Under the pieces are notes generated by a model. The model was not told the DNA's origin, ran no database searches, and saw nothing but the letters and a program-made list of their open reading frames with translations. A program made the position numbers and the translations under genes. From Polaribacter batillariae (GTDB lineage: Bacteria > Bacteroidota > Bacteroidia > Flavobacteriales > Flavobacteriaceae), in contig NZ_CP071795.1 in assembly GCF_017498485.1 (NCBI RefSeq), positions 3,330,501 to 3,394,500 on the forward strand: 64,000 nt of DNA, given 5' to 3'. Below, in pieces: positions 8,397-19,039 of the stretch. The stretch's first letter is position 1. Each line of letters starts with the position of its first letter.

Positions 8397-9242
8397 ATGA
8401 AAGTTTTACCTTTTCAAATACCCAAACCCGAAAATGATGCCCTTGTTTTTCAGGAGGATATTGAATTTGCTTTTTACAACAAACTGCATCAGCATGAAGA
8501 AATTCAAATAAGTTTTATAGTAAAAGGTGAAGGAACTTTAATTGTGGGTGATACCATTACTAATTACGAAACAGGAAATATTTTAGTTTTAGGTAGTAAT
8601 TTACCACACGTTTTTCAGAGTACAGAAAAGCTAAAAGAGAAATCACATATGATTACACTCTTTTTTACCGAAAATTCTTTTGGTAGTAATTTTTTCGAAC
8701 TGCAAGAACTAAATGAAATAAAGCCTTTTTTTAAACAAGCAAAGCATGGTTTTAAAATAACTGATGATAAAGATATTTCTAAACTTTTTTTAGAATTAAA
8801 AACTGCTTCTAAACTAGAGCGATTGATTGCTTTATTACAGCTTCTTAAACGAGTAACATCTTTAGAATACGAGAGTTTGTCTTCTTTTATTTATGAAAAA
8901 AAATATACAGCAGTAGAAGGTAAAAGAATGCGAGATGTTTTTGAGTTTACCATGCGTAACTTTACAGAAGATATTTCTTTAAATGAAATTGCAAATGTTG
9001 CTTCGATGACAAAAAATGCGTTTTGTAAATACTTTAAAAAACGAACAAACAAAAGCTATTTCCGTTTTTTAAATGAATTAAGAATCGAAAATGCAAGTAA
9101 ATTAATTGTTGCTAATACCGATTTTACTTTAGCAGAAATTGCTTATAATTCTGGGTTTAAAAATATCTCTAATTTTAACAGACATTTTAAAAGCATCAAA
9201 AAAATGAGTCCTTCTAATTTTAGAAAGCATTACAATTCTTAA
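8397..9242 (+). CDS. AraC-family transcriptional regulator with cupin sensor domain
   Basis: A 281-residue protein. The N-terminal half is cupin-like (HQHEEIQISFIVKGEGTLIVGD...GNILVLGSNLPHVF). The C-terminal 100 residues form a double helix-turn-helix of the AraC type (ISLNEIANVASMTKNAFCKYFKKRT, then FTLAEIAYNSGFKNISNFNRHFKS). It is transcribed away from the hydroxyproline operon across a 155-base shared promoter region, the usual arrangement for a local regulator. The likely effector is hydroxyproline or a pathway intermediate, which is an inference. It ends one base before the convergent hybrid sensor gene ends, so the two share their 3' boundary with no room for a separate terminator. Confidence 0.9.
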   Translation: MKVLPFQIPKPENDALVFQEDIEFAFYNKLHQHEEIQISFIVKGEGTLIVGDTITNYETGNILVLGSNLPHVFQSTEKLKEKSHMITLFFTENSFGSNFFELQELNEIKPFFKQAKHGFKITDDKDISKLFLELKTASKLERLIALLQLLKRVTSLEYESLSSFIYEKKYTAVEGKRMRDVFEFTMRNFTEDISLNEIANVASMTKNAFCKYFKKRTNKSYFRFLNELRIENASKLIVANTDFTLAEIAYNSGFKNISNFNRHFKSIKKMSPSNFRKHYNS

Positions 9243-9243
9243 G

Positions 9244-12200
9244 TTAGCTAAGTTTATACTTCTTTAAAAAATCTTGTAAATTGGTGTTTTGAGACTCCGT
9301 TTTAAAAGCTTTTGGTGTTTTACCAAATTCTTCTTTAAAGCATTTTGTAAAGTACCTAGAATCTTTATAACCAACCATATACGCAGCTTCAGAAATGTTG
9401 TAACCTCTTTCTACGATTAATAAAGCTGCTTTTTTTAAACGTCTAGATCGTAAAAATTCTACTAATGTTTTTCCGGTAATATCTATACAATTTCTATAAA
9501 TTACAGAGTAGCTCATATTTAAAGTTCCAGCCAATTCGTCTAATTTAAAATTTGGGTTTTCTATGTTTTTATCTAATTCTTTTACTAAACTTTCTAAAAA
9601 CTGAACATCTTTAGACGGAATATTTACTTTTTCTTGAGAACTTATAGTGTCTAATTTATATTTTGAAATTAATTTCTCTTGCGATTCTAAAATGTTGTAA
9701 ATTTTTAAGGTTAATTCATAAAAATTAAATGGTTTTCTTAAAAATTCTATCGCACCAGATTCTAGTCCTTCTATTTTTATAGAGGTAGAATTTTTTGCGG
9801 TTAAGAAAATAATTGGAATATGAGCAGTCGATTTTTTCTTCTTTAAAATATTGCACATTTCTACACCATCCATTACTGGCATCATAATATCACTAATTAT
9901 TAAATCTGGCTTCTTTTTTTCTGCGAGCTCAATACCTTGTTTTCCATTTTCTGCAATAAATAAATTGTACATTTCTGTAAGAATATCTTTTAAGAAAATT
10001 TGCATTTCTACATTGTCTTCTACAATTAATAAGGTAAACTTTTTGTCGCTTTCTTTTGTTTTCTTTTTTATTAAGTTTTTATTTAACAAGTTAAAATCGG
10101 TATGGTAAGATTCTGACAAAACATTTGTTTTATCTAAATTTATTTTTTCTTCTGAAGTAAAAACATTTTCTTTTGTAGAAAGAGAAATACTAAATTTTGT
10201 ACCTTCTTTAGAAGAAGATTTTACTTTTATTTTTCCATGATGAATATGAATTAACTCTTTCGTTAATGCCAAACCAATTCCTGTTCCTCTTCTACTTTTT
10301 CCTAAATCAGATTGATAAAACAATTTAAAGATGTCTTTTAAATCTTTTTCGGGGATTCCTGGTCCAGAATCTGAAATTGAAATTTTAATTGTTTTCTTTT
10401 TTTGATTTTCTTCTACAAGAATTTTTACAGTTCCTTCTGGAGGTGTAAATTTAAAAGCATTCGATAATAGGTTATATAAAACATGTTCTATTTTATCTAA
10501 ATCGTACCAAACAAATAATTTTTTATTCGGATAATCTTGAATAAAGTCGATTTTTTTAAATCGTGCTTGTTCAGAAAAAGATAGTGATATTTTTTTTAAA
10601 TGTGCTATTAAATCGTTTTCCGAAGCATAAACTTTTAACATACCAAGTTCTCTATTTCGAACCGTCATTAACTCTGTGGCGATTCTAGAAAGTCTGTTTG
10701 CATTGTTCGCTATTATTTGCAAACGCTGTTTTAAAAGTGTATTTCCACTCGATTCAGCTCTTTGTAACATATCTGCAATTGGCCCGAGAATTAAGGTTAA
10801 AGGAGTTTGAATTTCGTGCGACATTTTGGCGAAGAAATTCATTTTAACAGCATAAATTTCTTTTTCTTGATTGTTATGTAATGTTTCTTCAATTAATTTT
10901 TTCTTCAATTTAAACCAAAGAAAAGCACTATAAATAAGAAAAAGAAAAAAGAGTGTATATATTATGTAGGCAAGTGTCGATTTCCACCAATGTGGTTTTA
11001 TTCGAATCGCTATTTCTTTTGTTTCGGTATCCCAAATGCCTTTTCCTGAGCCTGCTTTTACTTTAAAAATATAATTTCCTGAAGGAATATTGGTATAGGT
11101 TGCAATTCTGTCTTTTTTTGATAAAATCCAATCATTATCAAATCCTTCGAGTTTATAAGCGTAATTGTAATTAGAGTTCATTAAATTTTCGATTGCAGAA
11201 AATTGAAACGAAAATGAAGATTGATTAGAAGTTAATTTTAAGTTTTTTAGATGTTCGTATCCATTTTTTAATTGATTGCTTATAATTTCTGTTGCTGGTT
11301 TGTTTAAAACTTCAATATAATTGATATAGAGTTTTGCTTCAGAAGATTTTTTATTCATTTTCTCTGGCAAAAATGCATTTACACCATGGTCGCCTCCAAA
11401 ATATAAAACGCCATTGCTATCTTTAAAAACACTTCTTTTGTTAAAGCTATCGCCATGTAAACCATCCGATTGATAAAAAGACTCTATTATATCTTTTTTA
11501 AAGTTATATTTATGAATTCCTGTAGTGGTTCCTAGCCATAAGAAATCTTCTCCTTCTGGAACTACAGATACGATTATTAAATCTTTTAAATTCTCGACAT
11601 TTTCGAAAGATTTAAATGCATTCTTTTTAATATTATAATTTAATAGTCCGTTTGGATGTAATACCAGCCATAAAGAATTATCGGTGCCTAAAGTTAGATA
11701 TCTAAAATTAATTTTTTTTAAATTTTCTTGTATTTTTTTATCAAACGAAATATGTTTAAAGTAAGAATCTTTAAAAACTTCAACTTCATTAAATTGAAAC
11801 AAACCACCACCGTTTACAACTACAAAAATATTTCCGTTTTTATCTTCTGCAATTCCATGCGAATACATTCCTTTTAAACCGTGCGCATTGTAATCGAAGG
11901 TTGCCAATAACTTATTTTTTTCTGAAAAGACATTAAAAGAGTTTGCAGAAGTGCTCCAAATTCTATTTTTAGAATCTTTAAATAAAAATCTTATTTCTTC
12001 GTTGTTTTTTCCAGATTCATCTGGAGTGTTTATTTTAGAAAAATTTCCATCTTTAAAAACCCACAAACCATTTAAATAGGTGGCAAACCATAATTGTTCT
12101 TTTGGGTTTTCTTCGATACTTTGAATGTATCTAGCTGTAAAAAACCTTTTGCCTTGCTCTTTATTGCTGTAATGAATTTTTTGTGTATTTGGTAAAACTC

Positions 12201-13347
12201 TATTTAACCCTTCGCCATCTGTACCTAGCCAAATAGAGTTGTTAGAAGATTTAAAAACAGAAAGAATAGATGTTGGTGTATTATTTTCTAAACCGTTATA
12301 ATAGATAATGTTACTATTTGACTTAGGCAGAACATTAATTATTCCGATTTTATCAAGAAAGTATAAATTGCCATTTCTATCTTGAGATATGTTTGTTATA
12401 GAGTTGTTACTGAGAGAAAATCTATTATTTATATTATTCTTATAAAGTGTTAATTTGTTCGTCTCGACGTTAATTTTGTAAAGTCCATCTCCATCTGTAC
12501 CAACCCAAACAAATCCGTTGGCATCGTAAAATAGAGAGATAATCATGTTAACGTTTTTAATTGATTTACTCTTATTAAAATTGCTTTTGGACGTTAGAAA
12601 AAATTCTCTATATTTTTTTTCTGCGCTAATATATTTATATAAACTTCCCTTATCTGAACTTATCCATAAATCTTTCTTACGGTCTAATGCAATTCTTAAA
12701 TAAGATCCCTTAAAATTGGAAGGCAATTCTAATGCTTCTAGTTTATTTATATCAACAGTATATTTATAAATTTTTCTATTGTTTGTAGAAACCCAAAAAT
12801 TATTATCGTTAATAATTTCAATATTTGTTATTTTAAATGCTGTATTTTTATTTAAAGGTAAACTGGTTATACTATCTATTTTATTTGTGTTGTAATTATA
12901 TCTAAAAAGGGACCCTTCTTCTGAGCCAAACCAAACTTGGTTGTTGTTGGGGGTAATGCTGGTAATTTGTATTTTTCTTTTATCATGCGCTAAATTAACG
13001 CTAAAACATTTTTTATTATTTAAAGAATCTATTTTCATTAACTCTCCGTTTAAAGAAGAGAGCCACATACTTTTTTTATGATCTTTTTTAATTAAAAACT
13101 CTTGATCCGTTTTTTTGAAGTTTGTAAAAATGGAATCGTATGGATTGAATAAGTATTCGTAACCATTAAACTTATAAATTCCTTTATTAGTAGTGATCCA
13201 TAAATACCCTAAATTATCTTCTTCGATTTTTGAACCTCCATGAAAATCTTTCTCTAACTTTTTAAAATTGGCGGGTTCTTGCGAGTAATTATTGTTTGCA
13301 AGTAATAAAAGAATAAAAAAGGGTATTATTTTAAAAAAAAACTGCAT
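9244..13347 (-). CDS. Hybrid two-component system (HTCS) sensor-regulator
   Basis: A 1367-residue one-protein signalling system. In order it has a signal peptide (to about residue 22), two-component-regulator propeller repeats (LGYLWITTNKGIYKFNGYEY, VWVGTDGDGLYKI, IWLGTDGEGLNRV), a Y_Y_Y domain (YAYKLEGFDNDWI, about residues 700-770) and one membrane segment (about 790-815). A histidine kinase follows with phospho-acceptor His844 in KMSHEIQTPLT and an HATPase domain (DSGPGIPEKDL). Then come a receiver with Asp1153 in SDIMMPVMDG and a C-terminal AraC DNA-binding domain. Such proteins sense oligosaccharides in the periplasm and switch on polysaccharide loci. It points away from the first susC gene across a 252-base gap and is the natural regulator of that locus. 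Confidence 0.95.
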   Translation of the reverse strand: MQFFFKIIPFFILLLLANNNYSQEPANFKKLEKDFHGGSKIEEDNLGYLWITTNKGIYKFNGYEYLFNPYDSIFTNFKKTDQEFLIKKDHKKSMWLSSLNGELMKIDSLNNKKCFSVNLAHDKRKIQITSITPNNNQVWFGSEEGSLFRYNYNTNKIDSITSLPLNKNTAFKITNIEIINDNNFWVSTNNRKIYKYTVDINKLEALELPSNFKGSYLRIALDRKKDLWISSDKGSLYKYISAEKKYREFFLTSKSNFNKSKSIKNVNMIISLFYDANGFVWVGTDGDGLYKINVETNKLTLYKNNINNRFSLSNNSITNISQDRNGNLYFLDKIGIINVLPKSNSNIIYYNGLENNTPTSILSVFKSSNNSIWLGTDGEGLNRVLPNTQKIHYSNKEQGKRFFTARYIQSIEENPKEQLWFATYLNGLWVFKDGNFSKINTPDESGKNNEEIRFLFKDSKNRIWSTSANSFNVFSEKNKLLATFDYNAHGLKGMYSHGIAEDKNGNIFVVVNGGGLFQFNEVEVFKDSYFKHISFDKKIQENLKKINFRYLTLGTDNSLWLVLHPNGLLNYNIKKNAFKSFENVENLKDLIIVSVVPEGEDFLWLGTTTGIHKYNFKKDIIESFYQSDGLHGDSFNKRSVFKDSNGVLYFGGDHGVNAFLPEKMNKKSSEAKLYINYIEVLNKPATEIISNQLKNGYEHLKNLKLTSNQSSFSFQFSAIENLMNSNYNYAYKLEGFDNDWILSKKDRIATYTNIPSGNYIFKVKAGSGKGIWDTETKEIAIRIKPHWWKSTLAYIIYTLFFLFLIYSAFLWFKLKKKLIEETLHNNQEKEIYAVKMNFFAKMSHEIQTPLTLILGPIADMLQRAESSGNTLLKQRLQIIANNANRLSRIATELMTVRNRELGMLKVYASENDLIAHLKKISLSFSEQARFKKIDFIQDYPNKKLFVWYDLDKIEHVLYNLLSNAFKFTPPEGTVKILVEENQKKKTIKISISDSGPGIPEKDLKDIFKLFYQSDLGKSRRGTGIGLALTKELIHIHHGKIKVKSSSKEGTKFSISLSTKENVFTSEEKINLDKTNVLSESYHTDFNLLNKNLIKKKTKESDKKFTLLIVEDNVEMQIFLKDILTEMYNLFIAENGKQGIELAEKKKPDLIISDIMMPVMDGVEMCNILKKKKSTAHIPIIFLTAKNSTSIKIEGLESGAIEFLRKPFNFYELTLKIYNILESQEKLISKYKLDTISSQEKVNIPSKDVQFLESLVKELDKNIENPNFKLDELAGTLNMSYSVIYRNCIDITGKTLVEFLRSRRLKKAALLIVERGYNISEAAYMVGYKDSRYFTKCFKEEFGKTPKAFKTESQNTNLQDFLKKYKLS

Positions 13348-13599
13348 TTAGTCTTATTTAAATGAAACGATTGCTCGAATATATACATAATATAGATTTT
13401 ATCAATTTCTTTTTTTAAAAAAAAGTTTTCATATTAAAAAACAGCTACATTTTAATCATTTTGTGTAGGTAAATTCACTTTTTATTAAAAATGAAGAAAA
13501 CGCACACGGTATTAGCAAAAAAAACCTACTTAATTTTTTGTTAAAAAAAAGCACCTTTGAAACTTAGTAACACAAATCAAACCCAAAAAAAACTAATTT

Positions 13600-16500
13600 A
13601 TGAAACAGCACTTTTTTAAAAAACTGCTATTTGTTTTGTTATTTACTACTTATACAGTAAGTGGCCAAACCAAAACAATAACAGGAAAAATTTTAGATGA
13701 AACTGGAGAGCCATTACTAAGCGCTTCTATTCTAATTAAAGGAACTAACAGGGGTACCTTTTCAGATTTTGATGGAAATTTCAAAATCAATGCAAAAGCA
13801 ACAGATGTTCTTGTGGTAACTTATGTAGGTTACAATAAAAAAGAAGTTCCTATTTCGGGAAAAGAAAGCCTTACCATTCGTTTAAAGCCTAGTGCAGAGG
13901 CATTAGACGAAATTGTACTTATTGGTTACCAAAAAGTACGTAAAAAAGACGTTACTGGAGCAGTAACAAGCATTAGTGCGAAACAACTGGAAGACATACC
14001 CGTAGTAACTGTTTCTTCTTTAATTGCCACACAAGGAACAGGCATACAAAACGTAACAATGAGTGGTGCTCCAGGAGCGAGACAATCTCTAGTTATTCGT
14101 GGAAATACAAGTATATCTGGTCAATTAGACCCATATACTGCTTTTAGTAATCCATTATATGTAATTGATGGTGTACAAACCTCTTTAGAAGATTTAGCTG
14201 GTTACAATGCTTCTAATGTCGATTTTTTAGCTTCTTTAAATCCAAATGATATCGAAAGTATCGATATTTTAAAAGATGCCTCTGCAGCTGCTATTTATGG
14301 TTCTCGTGGAGCAAATGGGGTTATTATTATAACCACAAAAGGTGGTAAAGCATTAGACAAACCAGAATTTTCTTTTTCTGCTGTAACAGGTGTGTCTCCC
14401 AAACCCAATTTAGTGCCCATGTTATTAGGTGCTGCAGAAAGAAATGCAAAATGGAATATGATTGATAGATGGTGGTTGACTAGTGAGGTACAATCTGCAC
14501 AAGTACCAATGGTTCTTTCAGACAGCTTAAACCCTGCATTTAACAATAATGTAAATTATCAGAAGATGTTTTACAGACCTAGTACTACTCAACAATACAA
14601 CATAAGTGTCCGTGGAGGTGGTGAGAAATCTAACTACAGATTTTCTTTAGGGTATTTAAACTCAGAAGGAGTTCTAAAAGGGACTGGGTTTAAACGTTAC
14701 AACTTATCTGCAAGTACAAATTTTAAAGTAGGCTCTAAATTTAGAAATCAGTTTAGAATATTGGCTTCTATTACAGAAAATGAAACAGGAAGAGGAAACC
14801 CTTATGGAGGCTCATTTAGTTTAAATTCTTCATTACCTGTAAGTCCAACTAATTTAAATTCTTCTTTATTCTATTTTAGTGATGAAAGAAGAAGAGCTTT
14901 AACAGGTGAGTTAACAGATCGGTTAAATACAGACAAAGAATACAGATCCACTTTTTCTAATATTGCTACTTTAGATCTTTTTGATGGTTTGTCGTTAAAC
15001 TCGCAACTCACGTATGTTTATAGTAGTAATAAAAAGAATTTTTACGAACCATCAACAATTAGAACCAATAAAGACGGTTTTGCTAGCTATTCTCTATATA
15101 ACCGTCAAAATTTATCTTCAGACCTTTACTTAAGTTATCTTAAAAACTTTGAAGAAACCCATGAAGTTTCTGCAATTTTAGGAAACAAAATCGATTATAA
15201 CCAGTATGAAGATTTAGCGATTCGAGCAGTCGGCTTTGGAAGTGATGCAATAAAGGTTATTAATAATAGATATTCTCTAGATCAAGTTGCTGGTTTTTCT
15301 GATATAAGAGCCAATGCTTTATTATCTTATTTTGCAAGAGCCAGTTATAAATATAAAAATAGATATATTTTTAGTGGAAACTTTAGTATCGACGGTTCTT
15401 CTAGATTTGGTTCAGATGTTCGCTGGGCAAAATTTCCCTCTGCTTCTTTAGCTTGGATTTTTTCTGAAGAACCCATTTTAAAACCTATTCTTTCAGATTT
15501 TGTAGATTTTGCAAAACTAAAAGTAACATGGGGTATTAATGGAAAACAATTTCGTCAAAACTATTTAAGATTTGGTGCGTATAATTTAGGGTATGGAGGT
15601 GCTGCATACTGGACCAATCAAATGAATGTTTCTTCTTATGGAGGTGTTACAGGTGTGGTTCCTACATATAATCGAATTGGAAATAAAAAGCTATCTTGGG
15701 AAAATTCTGAACAATGGAATATTGGATTGGAATTAGACATGTTTAACAGACGTCTAAACTTTAATTTCGATGCTTACCACAAACAAACAGATCAATTATT
15801 ATTTGATGTATTGCTTCCTAGTTATTCTGGTTATAACGTAGCAAAATCAAACATTGCAGGTGTTTTAAATTATGGATGGGAAGCTTTTCTTACTTACCAT
15901 GTTTTTCCTAGAACAAATGATTTACGTCTTTCATTTGACATTGGTTTAAGTAAAAACGAAAATTTTGTAACAGATTTGCCAAACGGAAATAGAGATTATA
16001 TAGGAGATGCAGGTAACTATGGTTATGTTGTTGGTAGGCCTCTTAATTTATACAAATTTTTTACAAACGATTATATCTTAGACGATTTAAGTCAATTACC
16101 CGTAAATCCTTATACAGGCGAACCTCTTGCAGGTAAATCTGCATGGGCTACCATACAACCTGGGTTTCCTATTTGGAAAGATTTAAATGGAGATTATATT
16201 TTAAATGAAACGCACGATTATCAGCTATCAAGAGAGTTTTCTCCTATTCCAGACATTCAAGGGTCTTTCAATATAAATTTAAAATACAAAGCGTGGTATT
16301 TTCAAATGTATAGCCAATTTTCATTTGGTGCAGACATTTTTAACTCAACATTAAATAGTTATATGAATAACTACGATAGAGGAGGAGATACTTGGGCAGA
16401 AAAAGGTTTAGCCGATTTAAGTTCACATACTTTTTGGAATCAACCTGGAGATGGTGCGGCTGGAGTTCGGTTTCCAGCAATGTATCCTTCTGTAGGAAGT

Positions 16501-16788
16501 TTACGTCCTTTCTATAGATTTAGGTCAAACCAATCTCTATGGATAGAAAGTGGAGATTACTGGAAAATAACCAATGCTTCTATTGGACACACGTTTTCTA
16601 ATGAAACTTGGATGAAAGACCTAGGCTTAAATCGTTTACGTATCTATGGTTCTGTATTAAACCCATATATGTGGCAACGTTCTAAAGCTGTTGTAGATGC
16701 CTCTTTGGTAGATGCTAAAGGATATACTCTTGGAAATGGGTATCCACAAGCAAGAACTTTTTCTATAGGTATTGATGTAAAATTTTAA
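13600..16788 (+). CDS. susC: SusC/RagA-type TonB-dependent receptor (first copy)
   Basis: A 1062-residue outer-membrane transporter. A signal peptide ends near VSGQ (residue 23). A carboxypeptidase-regulatory-like domain follows (KTITGKILDETGEPLLSASI, about 25-110), then the TonB-box/plug region starting LDEIVLIGYQKVRKKDVTGAV with the SusC signature IDILKDASAAAIYGSRGANGVIIITT, and a long beta barrel ending in F (IGIDVKF). It imports oligosaccharides with its SusD partner, which starts 13 bases downstream. The first 60 residues closely resemble the second SusC of the window, so the two are paralogues. The ligand cannot be deduced. It is the first gene of a four-gene operon. Confidence 0.97.
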   Translation: MKQHFFKKLLFVLLFTTYTVSGQTKTITGKILDETGEPLLSASILIKGTNRGTFSDFDGNFKINAKATDVLVVTYVGYNKKEVPISGKESLTIRLKPSAEALDEIVLIGYQKVRKKDVTGAVTSISAKQLEDIPVVTVSSLIATQGTGIQNVTMSGAPGARQSLVIRGNTSISGQLDPYTAFSNPLYVIDGVQTSLEDLAGYNASNVDFLASLNPNDIESIDILKDASAAAIYGSRGANGVIIITTKGGKALDKPEFSFSAVTGVSPKPNLVPMLLGAAERNAKWNMIDRWWLTSEVQSAQVPMVLSDSLNPAFNNNVNYQKMFYRPSTTQQYNISVRGGGEKSNYRFSLGYLNSEGVLKGTGFKRYNLSASTNFKVGSKFRNQFRILASITENETGRGNPYGGSFSLNSSLPVSPTNLNSSLFYFSDERRRALTGELTDRLNTDKEYRSTFSNIATLDLFDGLSLNSQLTYVYSSNKKNFYEPSTIRTNKDGFASYSLYNRQNLSSDLYLSYLKNFEETHEVSAILGNKIDYNQYEDLAIRAVGFGSDAIKVINNRYSLDQVAGFSDIRANALLSYFARASYKYKNRYIFSGNFSIDGSSRFGSDVRWAKFPSASLAWIFSEEPILKPILSDFVDFAKLKVTWGINGKQFRQNYLRFGAYNLGYGGAAYWTNQMNVSSYGGVTGVVPTYNRIGNKKLSWENSEQWNIGLELDMFNRRLNFNFDAYHKQTDQLLFDVLLPSYSGYNVAKSNIAGVLNYGWEAFLTYHVFPRTNDLRLSFDIGLSKNENFVTDLPNGNRDYIGDAGNYGYVVGRPLNLYKFFTNDYILDDLSQLPVNPYTGEPLAGKSAWATIQPGFPIWKDLNGDYILNETHDYQLSREFSPIPDIQGSFNINLKYKAWYFQMYSQFSFGADIFNSTLNSYMNNYDRGGDTWAEKGLADLSSHTFWNQPGDGAAGVRFPAMYPSVGSLRPFYRFRSNQSLWIESGDYWKITNASIGHTFSNETWMKDLGLNRLRIYGSVLNPYMWQRSKAVVDASLVDAKGYTLGNGYPQARTFSIGIDVKF

Positions 16789-16801
16789 ACTAAAAATAAA
16801 G

Positions 16802-18343
16802 ATGAAAAATATTAAAAAATATACAACTTTAACAATGATTGTGTGTTTGTTCGCTTCTTTCAGCTGTACAAGCATACTAGATCAAGAACCTGTAAACATA
16901 ACACATCCAGACGTATTTTGGAGTAACCAATCGAACGCAGAACAAGCATTAGCTGGTGCTTATGCCACATTTAAAGAAGCAATAACCAAACAGGCCAATT
17001 TTATCTATTGGGGAGACATTCCAGCAATGACTTTTATGAGGAGTAGAGATTGGATTAGTGGCTATATACAAAATGGAGGAGATTATGTTTTACCTTATAG
17101 AGGCTTTAGTCGCGACTGGAAAGATCTTTATAGAGCCGCAAATTGGGCATTAACTATCGAAAAACATGTTTCTGAAATGCCTGATAATTTATTTGCTTCT
17201 AAAAAAGAGAAAGATAGAATCATTGGAGAAGCGGCTTTTGTTAGAGGACTTTCTTATTTTTGGATTGCCCGTATTTGGGGTGATGCTCCCATTGTAAATG
17301 AAGCGATAGAATCTTCGACCCAATTAATTAATAGCGATGGATTTGTGGTTAGAATTCCAAGATCAAATGAGTTAGAAGTATTAGACTTTGCTTTAGAAGC
17401 AACTAACAAAGCAATCGACTTATTAAACTACCAATCTCCAGGCGCTACTAACTGGGCAATTATTGCAAATAAAGCAAGTGCAGAAGCTTTAAAGGCAGAT
17501 CTTACACTTTGGTATGCTGCTAGAGACAATAACAATCCAGATATGTTAAAAGCTTCTATCGAAGCTGCTACCAATGTTATTAACAATAGTGGTGCAGAAT
17601 TAATAGATTACGTAGCAGAAGGTAAAGATGGTTTTGATAACATGTGTACAGGAGGCTCTAAAACAGGGTTGTTTGAAATTAATATGAATGCTGGCATGAA
17701 CGAGTCATTTCGAATCTCTAGCTCTGGCGCTCATTATACTGGTTTAACATTAAACTTTCCTATTTGGAAAAATAAAAACACAAATGTATCTCCAGTTATA
17801 GATCCAGATTATTATGGAAAAAAAATGATGAGAAACGATCCTGATAGAGCGAATGATGTACGTAAAGACATCTTTTTCTACGATTACGATAGCGACGAAA
17901 ACTCTTTTCCTTTAAAATATTCTCACACCTCAAAAGACCCTAGCACCGAAGATGCTTATGCACTATTTAGCGAGTCTAACATCTTAATTTATAGAATGGC
18001 AGATATGTATCTTCTTAGAGCAGAAGCATACGCGAAATCTAACCAAGCTGGAAATGCAGTAGCAGATTTAAATTTAACTAGAAGCAAAGCAAATGTTCCT
18101 AATTACACTGGGGCTATGGATAAAGAAAGTTTAATCGAAGCTATTTTCGAAGAGCGTTCTATAGAATTTGTTGCAGAAGGAAAATCGGCCTTTGATCGTA
18201 TTAGAATGGATTTTTACGAAGATGTTCCTTGGATGAACCAAAGTAGAATTGCCAAAAAAGGATACTTTTGGCCAATTGACCCTACAATAATTTCTAATAA
18301 TCCTTCTATCGTTCAAACAGAATATTGGAGAGGAGCTTTATAA
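16802..18343 (+). CDS. susD: SusD/RagB-family nutrient-binding lipoprotein (first copy)
   Basis: A 513-residue surface lipoprotein with a lipobox ending FASFSC (Cys about residue 22). It has the SusD helical pattern: LDQEPVNITHPDVFWSNQSNAEQALAGAY near the start, GEAAFVRGLSYFWIARIWGDAPIV in the TPR-like core, and LIEAIFEERSIEFVAEGKSAFDRIR near the end. It caps the SusC barrel encoded 13 bases upstream and binds the incoming glycan. The next gene follows after six bases. Confidence 0.96.
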   Translation: MKNIKKYTTLTMIVCLFASFSCTSILDQEPVNITHPDVFWSNQSNAEQALAGAYATFKEAITKQANFIYWGDIPAMTFMRSRDWISGYIQNGGDYVLPYRGFSRDWKDLYRAANWALTIEKHVSEMPDNLFASKKEKDRIIGEAAFVRGLSYFWIARIWGDAPIVNEAIESSTQLINSDGFVVRIPRSNELEVLDFALEATNKAIDLLNYQSPGATNWAIIANKASAEALKADLTLWYAARDNNNPDMLKASIEAATNVINNSGAELIDYVAEGKDGFDNMCTGGSKTGLFEINMNAGMNESFRISSSGAHYTGLTLNFPIWKNKNTNVSPVIDPDYYGKKMMRNDPDRANDVRKDIFFYDYDSDENSFPLKYSHTSKDPSTEDAYALFSESNILIYRMADMYLLRAEAYAKSNQAGNAVADLNLTRSKANVPNYTGAMDKESLIEAIFEERSIEFVAEGKSAFDRIRMDFYEDVPWMNQSRIAKKGYFWPIDPTIISNNPSIVQTEYWRGAL

Positions 18344-18349
18344 AAAAAA

Positions 18350-19027
18350 ATGATGATGAAATATTCAAAAATAAAAAACAAAGTAATGAAAAATACATGG
18401 TTAGTAATAATTATACTTATTTCGCTATATGCTTGTAGCAGTGAAGAGCAAATAATAGACGGAGGTTTAAGCAATGGTAACGTAAACGCCACTACTTTCG
18501 ACTTCCTAAAATCGCATAAACAATTAGATACACTTGCAATTCTAATAGAAAAAGCAGGTTTAAAAGACAAGGTAAATGAACAAACAACGCTTTTTGCCGC
18601 TAATAATACGTCTATTAATAGATATGTAAATTCAGTATTATCTAAAATGAGGCAAACAGACCCAGAAGCAACATTTACTGTAGATGACATTCATGTAGAT
18701 ACTTTAAAAAAATATATGGGTAGTTATATTTTTAATGTAAAAATTAAACGTGAAAACATGACGAAAGAAGGGAGTATTTTAACCTCTTCTAATGGAGAAA
18801 AAAGAAGAATTTCCTTAGAGCCTGTAGATAAATATAATAACTATTTAGAGTCTCGTCCAGAATATGTATATTATACGTATAAAGGTGGAGATACTTGGGA
18901 AGATTGGGATGATGTTAATTCAGATGATGAAAGCGTTTTAGTTAGAACCTCTAACATAACGACCTTAAATGGTGTTGTACATGTATTACAAGGTACACAT
19001 GTGCTATTTAATTATAAAAACAACTAA
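18350..19027 (+). CDS. Fasciclin-domain lipoprotein
   Basis: A 225-residue protein with a lipoprotein signal ending LISLYAC. The start at 18350 gives a 12-residue extension before a second Met at 18386; starting there yields a standard signal peptide (MKNTWLVIIILISLYAC), so 18386 may be the true start. The mature part shows a FAS1 pattern: TFDFLKSHKQLDTLAILIEKAGLKD, LFAANNTSINRYV, then a closing TSNITTLNGVVHVLQGTHVLF. Fasciclin domains mediate adhesion or ligand binding. It is tightly packed behind susCD and is probably a surface accessory protein of that transporter, which is an inference. Confidence 0.8.
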   Translation: MMMKYSKIKNKVMKNTWLVIIILISLYACSSEEQIIDGGLSNGNVNATTFDFLKSHKQLDTLAILIEKAGLKDKVNEQTTLFAANNTSINRYVNSVLSKMRQTDPEATFTVDDIHVDTLKKYMGSYIFNVKIKRENMTKEGSILTSSNGEKRRISLEPVDKYNNYLESRPEYVYYTYKGGDTWEDWDDVNSDDESVLVRTSNITTLNGVVHVLQGTHVLFNYKNN

Positions 19028-19039
19028 AATTTTAAACGC